From assembly GCA_900768265.1 (NCBI GenBank), contig CAAGCF010000040.1, forward strand, positions 60,127-124,126: DNA of 64,000 nucleotides. Reading direction: 5' to 3'. Below the pieces are notes generated by a model, which was not told where the DNA came from, searched no databases, and was given only the letters and a program-made list of their open reading frames with translations. Position 1 is the stretch's first letter. Each line of letters starts with the position of its first letter. The stretch comes from an uncultured Collinsella sp. GTDB lineage: Bacteria > Actinomycetota > Coriobacteriia > Coriobacteriales > Coriobacteriaceae. A program made the translations under genes and the position numbers. Below, in pieces: positions 40,420-49,048 of the stretch.

Positions 40420-41382
40420 CTAGCGGGTTGGGTGCCAGACCTCGAGGACGGCGGGAAGGATATCCACCTCGATGCGCGAGGCGACAACGGGCTCGCCATC
40501 GGCCTGGATGGGGTAGTCGGGCTCCTCAAAGGTGAGCTCGGCATGGCGGCAGCGGCGCATGCGAATCGGCGGCAGTTTGGTATGGTGGCCGTCTTTGGCC
40601 GAAAGGAACATGGGCAGGGCAACCGCGCGTGGGACGGGGCCGCAGGCGTAGCAGACGTCGAGTATGCCATCGCAGGGATCGGCATCGGGACAGATGCGAT
40701 AGCCCGAGCCATAGGTGGGGCCCAGCTGAATTGCCATGATGATCGCCCTCACGCGCTCGGCGGACGCGCCGTCAAAGCTGACTGTCATGGGGTAGTTGCG
40801 ATAGCGTAGGCCAAACTGCTCAAGTCCCGAGAGAGTGTAGAGCGGCGCGCCCGTCAAGCCGGTCTTTTTGCGCAGCTCGGTGGTGCCCAGGCCGATGGCG
40901 GCATCGATGCCGACCGAAAGCGTCTGGTCATAATACTCGACCGTCGCCTCGCCGCTACCGCTTGCGGGGTTCCATGAGCGAATGCGCCCGATGTCCTGAC
41001 GTTGCAGCTCGCAGGTGAGTAGCGCGCCAAAATCCTTGCCGGAGAAATCGTCGATACCGAGCGTCTGGGCAAAATCGTTGCCGGAGCCCACGGGCAGGAC
41101 GGCAAGAGCGGGGCGGGCGTCCTCCTTTTGCGTCATTAGCCCGTTGACGACCTCGTGAATCACGCCGTCGCCGCCAAGGGCGATAACGGTGCGATAGCCC
41201 TGAGCCTGCGCGGCCAGCTTCTTGGCGTGTCCTATACGCTCGGTCAACACCAGGTCAAACTGGGATGCGCGTGCAGTCATGTCCAAAAAGCGTTGCAGGC
41301 GCTCGGCAACTTCGCGTGCCGCACCCGACTGGGCGGCTGGGTTGGCGATGATGAGCGTGCGACCAAAATCAGTTGCGTGCAT
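40420..41382 (-). CDS. Diacylglycerol/lipid kinase family protein
   Basis: The 320-residue protein has the DAGK catalytic pattern: TLIIANPAAQSGAA at the start, VIALGGDGVIHEVVNGL with the GGDG ATP loop (about residue 75), and LPVGSGNDFAQTLGI. The C-terminal domain ends with YPIQADGEPV, also conserved. It probably phosphorylates diacylglycerol or related lipids for phospholipid recycling (DgkB/YegS type). The start at 41,382 follows GGGAG by eight bases; upstream in-frame starts lack a site. Confidence 0.85.
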   Translation of the reverse strand: MHATDFGRTLIIANPAAQSGAAREVAERLQRFLDMTARASQFDLVLTERIGHAKKLAAQAQGYRTVIALGGDGVIHEVVNGLMTQKEDARPALAVLPVGSGNDFAQTLGIDDFSGKDFGALLTCELQRQDIGRIRSWNPASGSGEATVEYYDQTLSVGIDAAIGLGTTELRKKTGLTGAPLYTLSGLEQFGLRYRNYPMTVSFDGASAERVRAIIMAIQLGPTYGSGYRICPDADPCDGILDVCYACGPVPRAVALPMFLSAKDGHHTKLPPIRMRRCRHAELTFEEPDYPIQADGEPVVASRIEVDILPAVLEVWHPTR

Positions 41383-41468
41383 GTGGCGACTCCCGGCGTG
41401 TGACATGACAGTGCGGTCGCGCTCAGGTCGGATTGCCCCCGATTGTGGCTGCACGGCGATTATTACAT

Positions 41469-42890
41469 CTACTCTATCAGGTCGTTGTGGCGCTCGATAG
41501 CATCCGCTACCGTACCGCCCTCATCCACAATAAGCGAGCGGCGCTTAGGTGAGATGATGCGCTGGGCGGAGTACACGCCGCGGTGTCCACCGGTTAGGTA
41601 GCTGATAAAGGCCACGATGACAAAGAACCCAGCGGCCGTGCCGTGGAACAGGTCGATGGCCATCATGCAGGTAGTGATGGGCACGTTGAGGCCGGCGCAG
41701 AACACGCCGAGCATGCCGAGAGCCGCCAGAAAGCTGGGGTCGAGCCCGGTAAGGCAACCGATCCAGCCGCCGAGTGCCGCACCGATGCCAAACAGGGGCG
41801 TGACCTCGCCGCCTTGGAAGCCCGCGCCCAGGGTAAGCGCTGTAACGGCCAACTTGATGGCTGCGTCCGACAGGGTGGTGTTGCCTGCAAATCCGGCGCC
41901 GGAAAGCCACGTGGAAAGGCCGGCGTAGTCCCAGGCGTCGAGGAGGGCATAGGCGGCCAAAACCACGAGTGCGCCTATGAGTGCGCGGACGAGGTAATTG
42001 GTGATAAAGCGACCGTACAGGCTTTTGACGGTTCGAACCGACCAGGCAAAGAGGCGTGCCGTCAGGCCGAAGATAATGGCGCTGATAACAACGATGACAA
42101 CCGTCCGTGGTGTCATGTTGGGAACGCTGGCGATGATATTCGCCTCGTACTCGGTACCCAGAGCGAGTGATGTAAAGTAGCCGGTAAATGAGGCGACGAG
42201 GCAGTAGATGCCCGCGGTGTAGTCGATCTTGCCGATAAAGCACATCTCCATGCCAAAGAAAGCGCCGGCAAGGGGCGAACCGAATACGGCGCCAAAGGCC
42301 GACGAGATGCCGGCGAGCATGAGGTCGTGGTGGTCATGCTTTTTGAGGTGGGCGAGGCTCGAGATGTTGCTGGCGATGGTGCCGCCAATCTGCACCGCGG
42401 CCCCCTCGCGACCGGCCGATCCGCCCGTTAGGTGCGTGAGCGTGGAGCAGACGAAGGTGAGGACGGCCATGCGCATATGGATGAGGCGTGTGCCCAGAGC
42501 GGAGTCGATGACCAGGTTGTTGCCTCGTTTGGCGGCAAGGCCGTGGTTTTTGTACACCCATGCGGTGGCAATGCCCACAACGGGAAGCAGCGCGTAGACC
42601 CACGCATGGTGCTCGCGATAGTCGGTCGCGATATTCAACGAGGCCAAAAACGCCCAAGCGGCAACGCCCATGGCGAGCGAGACGATGACGACGAGCGCGA
42701 GCAGCTTGGCGCTCGCGAGTAGGTTACGGGCGTTGCGACGCGTGTCGGCAGCCAGGAGATGCTCGGAGCGGGTGAGCTGATGCCTGCCGGCCATGATGAC
42801 GTCGTTAAGGGAGAAGAAGCCGCCGCCGTCGAGCGGCTGGGAATGATCCTGCGCCTCGTTTGCGCTTTCGGGTTTATCGGTAAAAGCCAT
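41469..42890 (-). CDS. CLC-family channel/antiporter, probable fluoride type
   Basis: The 473-residue protein has the CLC fold: THLTGGSAGREGAAVQIG (GREGx motif), GAGFQGGEVTPLFGIGAALGG and about ten hydrophobic helices. In the position where chloride-type CLCs have the GSGIP motif it reads KRGNNLVIDSALG, which fits the fluoride/proton antiporter clade (CLC-F). It would expel fluoride. No fluoride riboswitch is seen upstream. The ATG at 42,890 has AGAGGAACG upstream. Confidence 0.78.
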   Translation of the reverse strand: MAFTDKPESANEAQDHSQPLDGGGFFSLNDVIMAGRHQLTRSEHLLAADTRRNARNLLASAKLLALVVIVSLAMGVAAWAFLASLNIATDYREHHAWVYALLPVVGIATAWVYKNHGLAAKRGNNLVIDSALGTRLIHMRMAVLTFVCSTLTHLTGGSAGREGAAVQIGGTIASNISSLAHLKKHDHHDLMLAGISSAFGAVFGSPLAGAFFGMEMCFIGKIDYTAGIYCLVASFTGYFTSLALGTEYEANIIASVPNMTPRTVVIVVISAIIFGLTARLFAWSVRTVKSLYGRFITNYLVRALIGALVVLAAYALLDAWDYAGLSTWLSGAGFAGNTTLSDAAIKLAVTALTLGAGFQGGEVTPLFGIGAALGGWIGCLTGLDPSFLAALGMLGVFCAGLNVPITTCMMAIDLFHGTAAGFFVIVAFISYLTGGHRGVYSAQRIISPKRRSLIVDEGGTVADAIERHNDLIE

Positions 42891-43100
42891 ACGTTCCTCT
42901 TTTGGGTTGCAACATGAGCATTATAGAACGTGCTAAACGAGACAAACCGGCAGGTTGGTTTCTGTTCTGTTTTGTGGCTTGCAGCCGACAGATGTATTCG
43001 AGAACGTGGCTGTGCCGCCGTCGTGCGGCGGGGGATTATACTGAGATAAACATAAAGAATCGGCGCCCGTGATGTGCGCCGCAGCATGCTAGAGGTGTAT

Positions 43101-44363
43101 ATGGCTGAGAAACTCATTCCGTTGGAGGACGCGCAGGCGATCGTCTTGTCGCATGTGAATCGCGCCAAAGTTGTCGAGATTCCCGTGTGGCAGGCCGCCG
43201 GTCTTCCCTTGGCCGAGGACGCGGTGGCCGATATCGACATCTCGCCGTTTGCCAACAGCGCTATGGACGGATATGCCGTGCGCTCGGCGGACTTGGCGCA
43301 GGCGTCTGGCGAGGCGCCGGTGACGCTCGACGTTATCGGACACGAGGCCGCGGGCCATGTGTTTGAGGGCGCAATCGGCGCGGGCGAGACGGTCCGCATC
43401 ATGACGGGCGCGCCGGTACCCGAAGGTGCCGATGCCGTGGTGAAGTACGAGATCGTCGATGTGCTCGACGGTGACGGCAACGAGGGCTCGCGTGTGAGGT
43501 TTTCGGCACCGGCAAAGGTGGGGGAGAACGTTCGCTCGGCTGCCGAGGAGGCCCATGCCGGCGATGTCGTGATGCGTGCTGGAGAGGTTGTGGCTCCGGC
43601 GGGCGCCGGCTTGCTGGCGAGCGCCGGGTATGCGAGCGTAAAGGTGCATGCCGCGCCGCGTGTGGGCATTATCTCGCTGGGGACGGAACTGGTCGCACCG
43701 AGCAGCGTGCCGGCACGCGGGCAGATTCGCGACTCCAACTCGTCGGCGTTGATGGCCGAAGCACTCGATGCGGGAGCTGTCCCTGCGTTCTACGGCATTG
43801 CGCCCGATGACGAGCAGGCGATTGCCGAGCTTGTGCATCGTGCCGCGCAAGAGTGCGATTTTGTCATTACAAGCGGCGGTGCCTCTGCGGGCGATTACGA
43901 CTATGTGACGGCGCTGGTCAAGCGCGAGGGCGAGGTGCTGTTCGACCGCATCTCGATGCGTCCCGGCAAGGCCATTACGTTTGGCTTGCTCGGCGGCAAG
44001 CCGTATCTGGGGCTTTCGGGCAATCCCGCGGCGGCGTATGTGGGCTTTGAGATGCTCGCCCGCCCGGCGATTCGAAAGATGCGCGGCTTTGCCGAAGGTG
44101 CGCGTCCGGTACAGTGCGCGGTCCTTACCCACGGCGTGAAGAAGCGCCAGGACCGTCGTTTTTTCGATCGCGCCATGGCTGCGCGCGACCCCGAGACCGG
44201 TGAGCTGTTGGTGACCGAGGCCAAGACGCAGAATTCGGCGCTGCTCGGCACGATGCAGCGGGCCAACTGCCTGCTGCGTATTGACGAAGGACCGTGCGAG
44301 CTCAAGGCGGGAGATGTCGTGGACGTTGTTCGCGTCGATCTGCCCGAGGGCGCCGTGCTGTAG
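43101..44363 (+). CDS. moeA: Molybdopterin molybdenumtransferase
   Basis: The 420-residue enzyme inserts molybdate into adenylated molybdopterin. It shows the N-terminal linker and domain (NSAMDGYAVRSADL near 55; GAPVPEGADAVV near 112), the MoCF-like domain (GIISLGTELV; DSNSSALMAEAL; TSGGASAGDYDYV) and the C-terminal barrel. It starts at 43,101 (AGAGGTG upstream) and is followed ten bases later by mog, so the two are co-expressed, close to the modABC transporter. Confidence 0.93.
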   Translation: MAEKLIPLEDAQAIVLSHVNRAKVVEIPVWQAAGLPLAEDAVADIDISPFANSAMDGYAVRSADLAQASGEAPVTLDVIGHEAAGHVFEGAIGAGETVRIMTGAPVPEGADAVVKYEIVDVLDGDGNEGSRVRFSAPAKVGENVRSAAEEAHAGDVVMRAGEVVAPAGAGLLASAGYASVKVHAAPRVGIISLGTELVAPSSVPARGQIRDSNSSALMAEALDAGAVPAFYGIAPDDEQAIAELVHRAAQECDFVITSGGASAGDYDYVTALVKREGEVLFDRISMRPGKAITFGLLGGKPYLGLSGNPAAAYVGFEMLARPAIRKMRGFAEGARPVQCAVLTHGVKKRQDRRFFDRAMAARDPETGELLVTEAKTQNSALLGTMQRANCLLRIDEGPCELKAGDVVDVVRVDLPEGAVL

Positions 44364-44373
44364 GAGGAATGCT

Positions 44374-44853
44374 ATGGAGCTGAAGATATCGATCGTGACG
44401 TGTTCGGACACGCGCAATCTTGCGCAGGACGAGGCTGGAGCCGCACTCGAGGAACTTATCGAGGCGCGGGGCTGGATGGTTGCCTCGCATGTGGTCGTGC
44501 GCGACGACGTCAGCGAAATCGGTGATGCCATTGTGGAAGCCGCCGATGAGTGCCACGCCAATGTCGTGCTCACCTGCGGTGGCACGGGGCTTTCGATGCG
44601 CGATGTGACGCCTGAGGCGACGCGTGCCGTCTGCGACCGCGACGTGCCGGGTATTGCGGAGGCGATCCGTGCGTACTCCATGACCAAGACGCGCCGTGCC
44701 ATGCTCTCGCGTGCCGTGTGCATGCAGCGTGGGTATACACTTGTCATCAACTTTCCGGGATCGACGAAAGCGGCTCGCGAAAGCTGGGAGGCCGTGAGCG
44801 ACCAGCTGGAACATGCGACCCACATGACGGCGGGCGGCGGACACGCTCAATAA
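44374..44853 (+). CDS. mog: Molybdopterin adenylyltransferase
   Basis: The 159-residue protein is of the MogA/MoaB family that adenylates molybdopterin before metal insertion. Signatures are ISIVTCSDTRNLAQDEAG, VVLTCGGTGLSMRDVTPEAT near residue 70 and TLVINFPGSTKAARESWE. It follows moeA with AGGAG before the ATG. Both MogA and MoaB names are possible for this family. Confidence 0.9.
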   Translation: MELKISIVTCSDTRNLAQDEAGAALEELIEARGWMVASHVVVRDDVSEIGDAIVEAADECHANVVLTCGGTGLSMRDVTPEATRAVCDRDVPGIAEAIRAYSMTKTRRAMLSRAVCMQRGYTLVINFPGSTKAARESWEAVSDQLEHATHMTAGGGHAQ

Positions 44854-44866
44854 GCTGTTTACCTGC

Positions 44867-44902
44867 GGCGGAGTGACCTTGTGGGTCGCTCCGCCTTATT
44901 TT
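44867..44902 (+). terminator. Terminator after mog
   Basis: GGCGGAGTGACC pairs with GGTCGCTCCGCC (one G-T), followed by TTATTTTT. Confidence 0.82.
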
Positions 44903-44929
44903 TGTAGCGACAGCGCGGAGCGTCTTGTG

Positions 44930-45058
44930 ACTATCGGTGAAAGACAATTATCATGCGAGAATCTTTTATCGCTAATATTATTCGCGCCGAAGTATAATCT
45001 AATTAAAGAATAAAGCCCGCGGCGGGGTGCCCGGGCGTAGCGTCCGAAAGGGTTGAAC
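44930..45058 (+). promoter_or_regulatory. AT-rich modA promoter region
   Basis: A good -10, TATAAT (44,994-44,999), has no -35 at 17 bases. Upstream is an imperfect palindrome CGCTAATATTATTCGCG (44,971-44,987), suggesting control by a bound regulator. The leader has a GC-rich hairpin segment but not a recognisable Moco riboswitch. Confidence 0.45.
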
Positions 45059-45931
45059 ATGTTCGATATGGTTTCTCGCCGTGGATTCGTCTCGCTTTCT
45101 GCTGTCGCCGCTGCCGGCCTTGGCCTTGCCGGCTGCTCGGGCAACAAGACATCTGAGCCGGCTGGCTCCGATGCCGGTTCTGCCAAGGCGTCTTCCAAGA
45201 AGGCTGTTACACTGCAGGTCTTTGCTGCCAACTCGCTCGAGAAGGCTCTGCCCGAGGTTCAGAAACTCTACACCGACCAGACCGGCACCACCTTTGCCGA
45301 CACGCAGTTTAAGGCGTCCGGCGACCTGGTCGAGCAGATGCGCGCCGGCGCTGCGGTAGACGTGCTCATCACGGCCTCCAAGGGCACCATGGATGACGCC
45401 GAGACCGCCGAGCTCGTCGACGCCGATACGCGCGAGGACATGTTCACCAACGACCTCGTGATCGTCCGCGCCGAGGGCTCCGACACCAAGGTCGAGGCAA
45501 TCTCCGACGTCGCGAACCTGGACGGCAAGATCGCCATCGGCGACGCCAAGACCGTTCCCGCCGGCAAGTACGCCAACCAGGCCTTGGCTTCTGTGGGTCT
45601 CTACACCGGCACCGAGGGTGACGACGGCGAGTACGCGTCCGAGATTGCCGACAAGGTGGCCCTTGCCGACAAAGTTGGCACCGCTGCCTCTTACGTCTCT
45701 ACGGGTGACTGCGTGGCGGGTTTTGTCTACAGCTCCGACATTTTCCGCTACGACGGTATCGAGGAGGCCTTTGTTTGCCCCGAGGACTCGCACAAGCCCA
45801 TCGTGTACCCCGGCGCCGTTGCCGAGGGCTCCGAGCACGCCGACGAGGCCAAGGCGTTCATCGACTTCTGCCTGTCCAACAAGAAAGCCCAGAAGATTTG
45901 GGCCAAGTACGGCTTTGAGCTTTCCGAGTAG
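45059..45931 (+). CDS. modA: Molybdate-binding lipoprotein
   Basis: The 290-residue substrate-binding protein has a Tat-like RRGF at residues 7-10 and a lipobox LAGC with Cys26, so it is anchored to the outer face of the membrane. After a Ser/Lys linker, LQVFAANSLEKALPEVQKLY and the GSDTKVEAISDVANLDGKIAI segment match ModA family binding-cleft regions. It delivers molybdate (or tungstate) to ModB. It is followed by a terminator-like hairpin before modB, which would favour higher expression of ModA. Confidence 0.92.
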   Translation: MFDMVSRRGFVSLSAVAAAGLGLAGCSGNKTSEPAGSDAGSAKASSKKAVTLQVFAANSLEKALPEVQKLYTDQTGTTFADTQFKASGDLVEQMRAGAAVDVLITASKGTMDDAETAELVDADTREDMFTNDLVIVRAEGSDTKVEAISDVANLDGKIAIGDAKTVPAGKYANQALASVGLYTGTEGDDGEYASEIADKVALADKVGTAASYVSTGDCVAGFVYSSDIFRYDGIEEAFVCPEDSHKPIVYPGAVAEGSEHADEAKAFIDFCLSNKKAQKIWAKYGFELSE

Positions 45932-45963
45932 TGCGGATGCGCGCTGCATAACGATATCCTTGA

Positions 45964-45997
45964 GGGCGGGCGTTCTTGCGATCGCCCGCCCTTTTTA
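45964..45997 (+). terminator. Hairpin/terminator between modA and modB
   Basis: GGGCGGGCG pairs with CGCCCGCCC, followed by TTTTT. As modB and modC lie downstream with no obvious promoter, it probably acts as a partial terminator. Confidence 0.8.
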
Positions 45998-46049
45998 GAT
46001 TAAAGCGGCGCGTCCGCGGCGCCGTTGCCCTGCGTTTGAGGAGTCGCCC

Positions 46050-47531
46050 GTGTCAAGGAAAACGATTCGCCTGTTAGCCGTGCTGGTTGCGGTTCTCTGC
46101 GCGCTGACCGCGCGGCCCGAGGTTGCCCGGGCCGAGGCGCTCTTCACCACCGCCGATGGCCGCCAGGCGACCGAGGACTCCGCGCTGATCGATGGGGTCG
46201 CGTTTGGCCTCAACGCGTTTGAGCGCAATGCCAAGGGCACGGCCCGCTCGTTTGCGGGTCAGCCCGAGGGCTATCGAGTTCCCGTTTACAAGAAGACGAC
46301 GCTCGTGACGGTGACGACGCCCGAGAGCATCGTGGTATGGGTCGATGCGCACGCTGCCAAGGATGCGGGGTTCGATATTGCAAGCGTCTCCGATCAAAAG
46401 TCGCTCAAGAAGATGCTCGTGGGGCTCGACAAGTCGCACTCCATGGGCGGGGCACTGCTGAAGGACTCAAAGCTCGACTGGGTTTTTACCTCGGACAACG
46501 TGCTGATACAGGGTGATTACCGCTATCAGTTTAAGGTGGCCGGCGGCGACGGCGATTACTACACGGTGGTGACTGCCGCCGACGCCGCGAACGCCGAGCT
46601 CAACTTGGGCGACGGTGCCCTGTGGAGCGATAATGCCGACCTCGTGCAGTACGCGGACGTGTCGACAACGGCGCCGCCGTCGCTCGCGGAACGCGCGGCA
46701 GCCTTCTTTGGCGGTATCGACTACCGCCCGTTTTGGGTGTCTATCAAAACGAGCGGCCTTGCCCTGGTCATTTCCTTTGCGATGGGCCTGTTTGCCGCAT
46801 GGAAAACCATGGGTACGACGAGCCGCGTGAAGGGCCTGCTCGACTCGGTCTTTACTATCCCCATGGTGCTGCCTCCCACGGTGTGCGGCTTTTTGCTGCT
46901 TATGCTGTTTGGCCGTTCGACCGGTGTTGGCCAGTGGCTCATCGCGCACGGCATCTCGATCGTCTTTACATGGCCCGCGGCGGTGATATCTGCCGTGGTG
47001 GTGTCGTTTCCCCTGGTCTACCGCACGGCACTCGGTGCCTTTGAGAGCCTCGACACACAGATGCTCGATGCTGCGCGAACCCTGGGATGGTCCGAGCGTC
47101 GTATCTTTACCAAGCTTATGATGCCGCTCGGTTGGCCCTCGATTGCCGCCGGCACGGTACTCGCCTTTGCGCGTGCCATGGGCGAGTTTGGTTGCACTCT
47201 GTTCTTTGCGGGCAACTACGCTGGCATTACGCAGACCATCCCCATCGCCATCTACTTTGAGTGGATGGGCGGCAACACGTCGGTGGCACTCTTTTGGGTC
47301 GTCGTCGTGATCGTGTTTAGCTTTCTGGTCATCCTGTTCATTAACATGTACACCGCACATTCGCAAAAGTATCGCGAGCGGGGCCTTTCCCGTGCGGAGC
47401 GCAAGCAGGCCAAAGGGCTCGCTGGAGCGGGCGATTCGCTCGACCCGGTGGGCGGCGATGCCCTGCGTATTGATCGCGAGGCGCTGGCCGATCTCATGCG
47501 CGATGATGCCGCTGTGCAGGGAGGTCGATAG
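46050..47531 (+). CDS. modB: Molybdate ABC permease with large extra N-terminal domain
   Basis: The 493-residue protein is about twice the usual ModB length. Residues 1-28 form a signal-like hydrophobic helix ending in ARAEA. Residues about 30-225 form an extracytoplasmic region with YRVPVYKKTTLVTVTTPESI and DYYTVVTAADAAN, of unrecognised family. The ModB core (about 230-440) follows, with the EAA loop (ALGAFESLDTQMLDAARTLG) contacting ModC. A charged 50-residue C-terminal tail follows. The GTG start at 46,050 has GAGGAG upstream. The domain may aid substrate capture. Confidence 0.85.
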   Translation: MSRKTIRLLAVLVAVLCALTARPEVARAEALFTTADGRQATEDSALIDGVAFGLNAFERNAKGTARSFAGQPEGYRVPVYKKTTLVTVTTPESIVVWVDAHAAKDAGFDIASVSDQKSLKKMLVGLDKSHSMGGALLKDSKLDWVFTSDNVLIQGDYRYQFKVAGGDGDYYTVVTAADAANAELNLGDGALWSDNADLVQYADVSTTAPPSLAERAAAFFGGIDYRPFWVSIKTSGLALVISFAMGLFAAWKTMGTTSRVKGLLDSVFTIPMVLPPTVCGFLLLMLFGRSTGVGQWLIAHGISIVFTWPAAVISAVVVSFPLVYRTALGAFESLDTQMLDAARTLGWSERRIFTKLMMPLGWPSIAAGTVLAFARAMGEFGCTLFFAGNYAGITQTIPIAIYFEWMGGNTSVALFWVVVVIVFSFLVILFINMYTAHSQKYRERGLSRAERKQAKGLAGAGDSLDPVGGDALRIDREALADLMRDDAAVQGGR

Positions 47532-47534
47532 GCT

Positions 47535-48605
47535 ATGTCACTCGTTCTGGATATCAAAAAGCGCTATCCCGGGTTTATGCTCGACATACAGCTTGAGGCC
47601 GGCGAGGAGCGCGTGGCCCTGCTGGGCGCCTCGGGTTGCGGCAAGAGCTGCACGCTGCGCTGCATTGCCGGTGTGGAGACGCCCGACGAGGGCAAGATCG
47701 TCGTCAACGGCGTAACCTTTTTTGACGCGGCGGCGGGTATCAACCTGTCGCCCCAGGAGCGCAAGTGCGCCCTGCTGTTTCAAAACTACCAGCTGTTTCC
47801 CAACATGACGGTTGCCGATAACGTATGCGCCGGCGTAGAGGATGCGGGCGACGCCGCAGCGCGCAAAAAGCTTGCCGGGCGCTATCTGGGCATTTTTGGT
47901 CTGGCCGATTTTGCTGAGCGCTATCCCGCGCGCCTTTCGGGCGGCCAACAGCAACGCGTGGCGCTTGCGCGCATGGTGGCGGCGCATCCGGGCATTTTTA
48001 TGTTCGACGAACCTATGAGCGCGCTCGATTCCTATCTTAAGAGCGCGCTCGAACAGAACATGCTCGACCTGTTTGACGTGTGCAACCGTACCGTGCTCTA
48101 CGTGAGCCACGACATCGATGAGGCATGCCGCCTGTGCGAGCGCATCTGCGTGATGCACGACGGGCACGTTGAGGAGATCGGTTCTGTCGAGGACGTGGTT
48201 CGCCGCCCGCAGACGCTGGCAGCGCTGCGCCTGACGGGATGCAAGAACACAAGCCGAGCGCGCAAGATCGGCGACGAAGAAGTTGAGGCCCTCGACTGGG
48301 GCATGGCCTTTAGCGTAGGTCGCGAGGTTCCCGATGACGTGGCGTACCTGGGCATTCGCGCAAGCTACTTCCACGTTGACAACCGTGTCGAGCGGGGCCG
48401 CAACAGTTATGACCTGCACGTGGCCCGCGTGAGTGATTCGCGCTTTGAGCGGCTGGTGCTGTTGGACGCGCCGCGCGTCGATGCGCCCACGCGTCTGCAA
48501 TGGAAGGTCAACAAAGTGGGCATTCCTGTCGATGAGCTGCCGCAAGCAGGCGAGACGCTGCGCATGCATTTTGATGCCAGCAGGATCCATTTGGTTTGTC
48601 GATAA
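47535..48605 (+). CDS. modC: Molybdate ABC transporter ATPase
   Basis: The 356-residue ATPase powers molybdate import. Visible motifs are Walker A (GASGCGKSCT, about residue 33), Q-loop (LLFQNYQLFPNM), signature LSGGQQQRVALARM and Walker B (GIFMFDEPMSALD). The C-terminal 100 residues include a divergent regulatory (TOBE-like) domain. It starts three bases after modB and ends before a terminator. Confidence 0.92.
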   Translation: MSLVLDIKKRYPGFMLDIQLEAGEERVALLGASGCGKSCTLRCIAGVETPDEGKIVVNGVTFFDAAAGINLSPQERKCALLFQNYQLFPNMTVADNVCAGVEDAGDAAARKKLAGRYLGIFGLADFAERYPARLSGGQQQRVALARMVAAHPGIFMFDEPMSALDSYLKSALEQNMLDLFDVCNRTVLYVSHDIDEACRLCERICVMHDGHVEEIGSVEDVVRRPQTLAALRLTGCKNTSRARKIGDEEVEALDWGMAFSVGREVPDDVAYLGIRASYFHVDNRVERGRNSYDLHVARVSDSRFERLVLLDAPRVDAPTRLQWKVNKVGIPVDELPQAGETLRMHFDASRIHLVCR

Positions 48606-48618
48606 TGCGGTGGGCGAT

Positions 48619-48653
48619 GCGGTCGAGGAGGTAGTTCTCGACCGCTTTGTTTT
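48619..48653 (+). terminator. Terminator after modC
   Basis: GCGGTCGAG pairs perfectly with CTCGACCGC across nine bases, followed by TTTGTTTTC. Confidence 0.85.
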
Positions 48654-48689
48654 CACTTTACCGCTCGCCGATTTCTACATGACAAAATC

Positions 48690-48715
48690 TTATCAATTTG
48701 ATAATTATTTATCAG
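48690..48715. promoter_or_regulatory. AT-rich palindrome, possible operator
   Basis: TTATCAA-T-TTGATAA (48,690-48,704) is a perfect 15-base palindrome; a further half-site TTATCAG lies ten bases downstream. It sits upstream of the promoter-like sequence at 48,764 and may be a regulator site for the reductase-transporter cluster. Confidence 0.45.
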
Positions 48716-48763
48716 ACAGCGAGGTGTTCGCATCCCGCAGCTGTCGTACGCGTGTCGGCGGTA

Positions 48764-48792
48764 TTCGTCTGGACGACGACCGCTGGTATAGT
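48764..48792 (+). promoter_or_regulatory. Possible promoter of the reductase cluster
   Basis: TTCGTC and TATAGT are separated by 17 bases. The transcript would carry an Arg-rich short frame, a hairpin and the first reductase gene. Confidence 0.4.
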
Positions 48793-48823
48793 TTCCTTTG
48801 ATGAGAAAAGGGAGGGTGCGCCG

Positions 48824-48892
48824 ATGCCGCAGATGACATATTCGCGTCGCGTTGCCGCGCGCGCCCGGTATATGGCTCGGAGTCGCATATGA
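48824..48892 (+). CDS. Arg-rich micro-ORF upstream of the reductase gene
   Basis: The 22-codon frame MPQMTYSRRVAARARYMARS (then Arg-Ile) has six Arg and a good ribosome binding site (GGGAGG eight bases upstream). It may be a regulatory leader peptide or a small cationic protein. No T-rich terminator follows, so attenuation is less clear than at argG. Confidence 0.4.
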   Translation: MPQMTYSRRVAARARYMARSRI

Positions 48893-48976
48893 GCAGGCAT
48901 GTTCACGGCTCCGGGAGAGACGACGCACAACTAAATAATCGACCGCAAAGCAGGTTCCCTAAAATTCCGGGTTTGA

Positions 48977-49006
48977 GCACGGTCGGATTTTCGCCATCCG
49001 CCGTGC
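48977..49006 (+). repeat. Hairpin in the leader of the first reductase gene
   Basis: GCACGGTCGGAT pairs with ATCCGCCGTGC with one bulge. A shorter GGTTC/GAACC hairpin (49,029-49,045) further down holds the ribosome binding site in its loop. Their role is unknown. Confidence 0.5.
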
Positions 49007-49048
49007 AAACATACCGCTTCTATCACTCGGTTCGAGAGGGGAACCACC

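Noticed and set aside
42891..43085. Fluoride riboswitch in front of the CLC gene
   Set aside because: No crcB-type conserved GG-ATGG-GTTCGCC pattern on the minus strand.
45000..45058. Molybdenum cofactor riboswitch upstream of modA
   Set aside because: The leader is only about 60 bases and lacks the Moco motif's conserved segments; it is GC-rich with a short imperfect hairpin.
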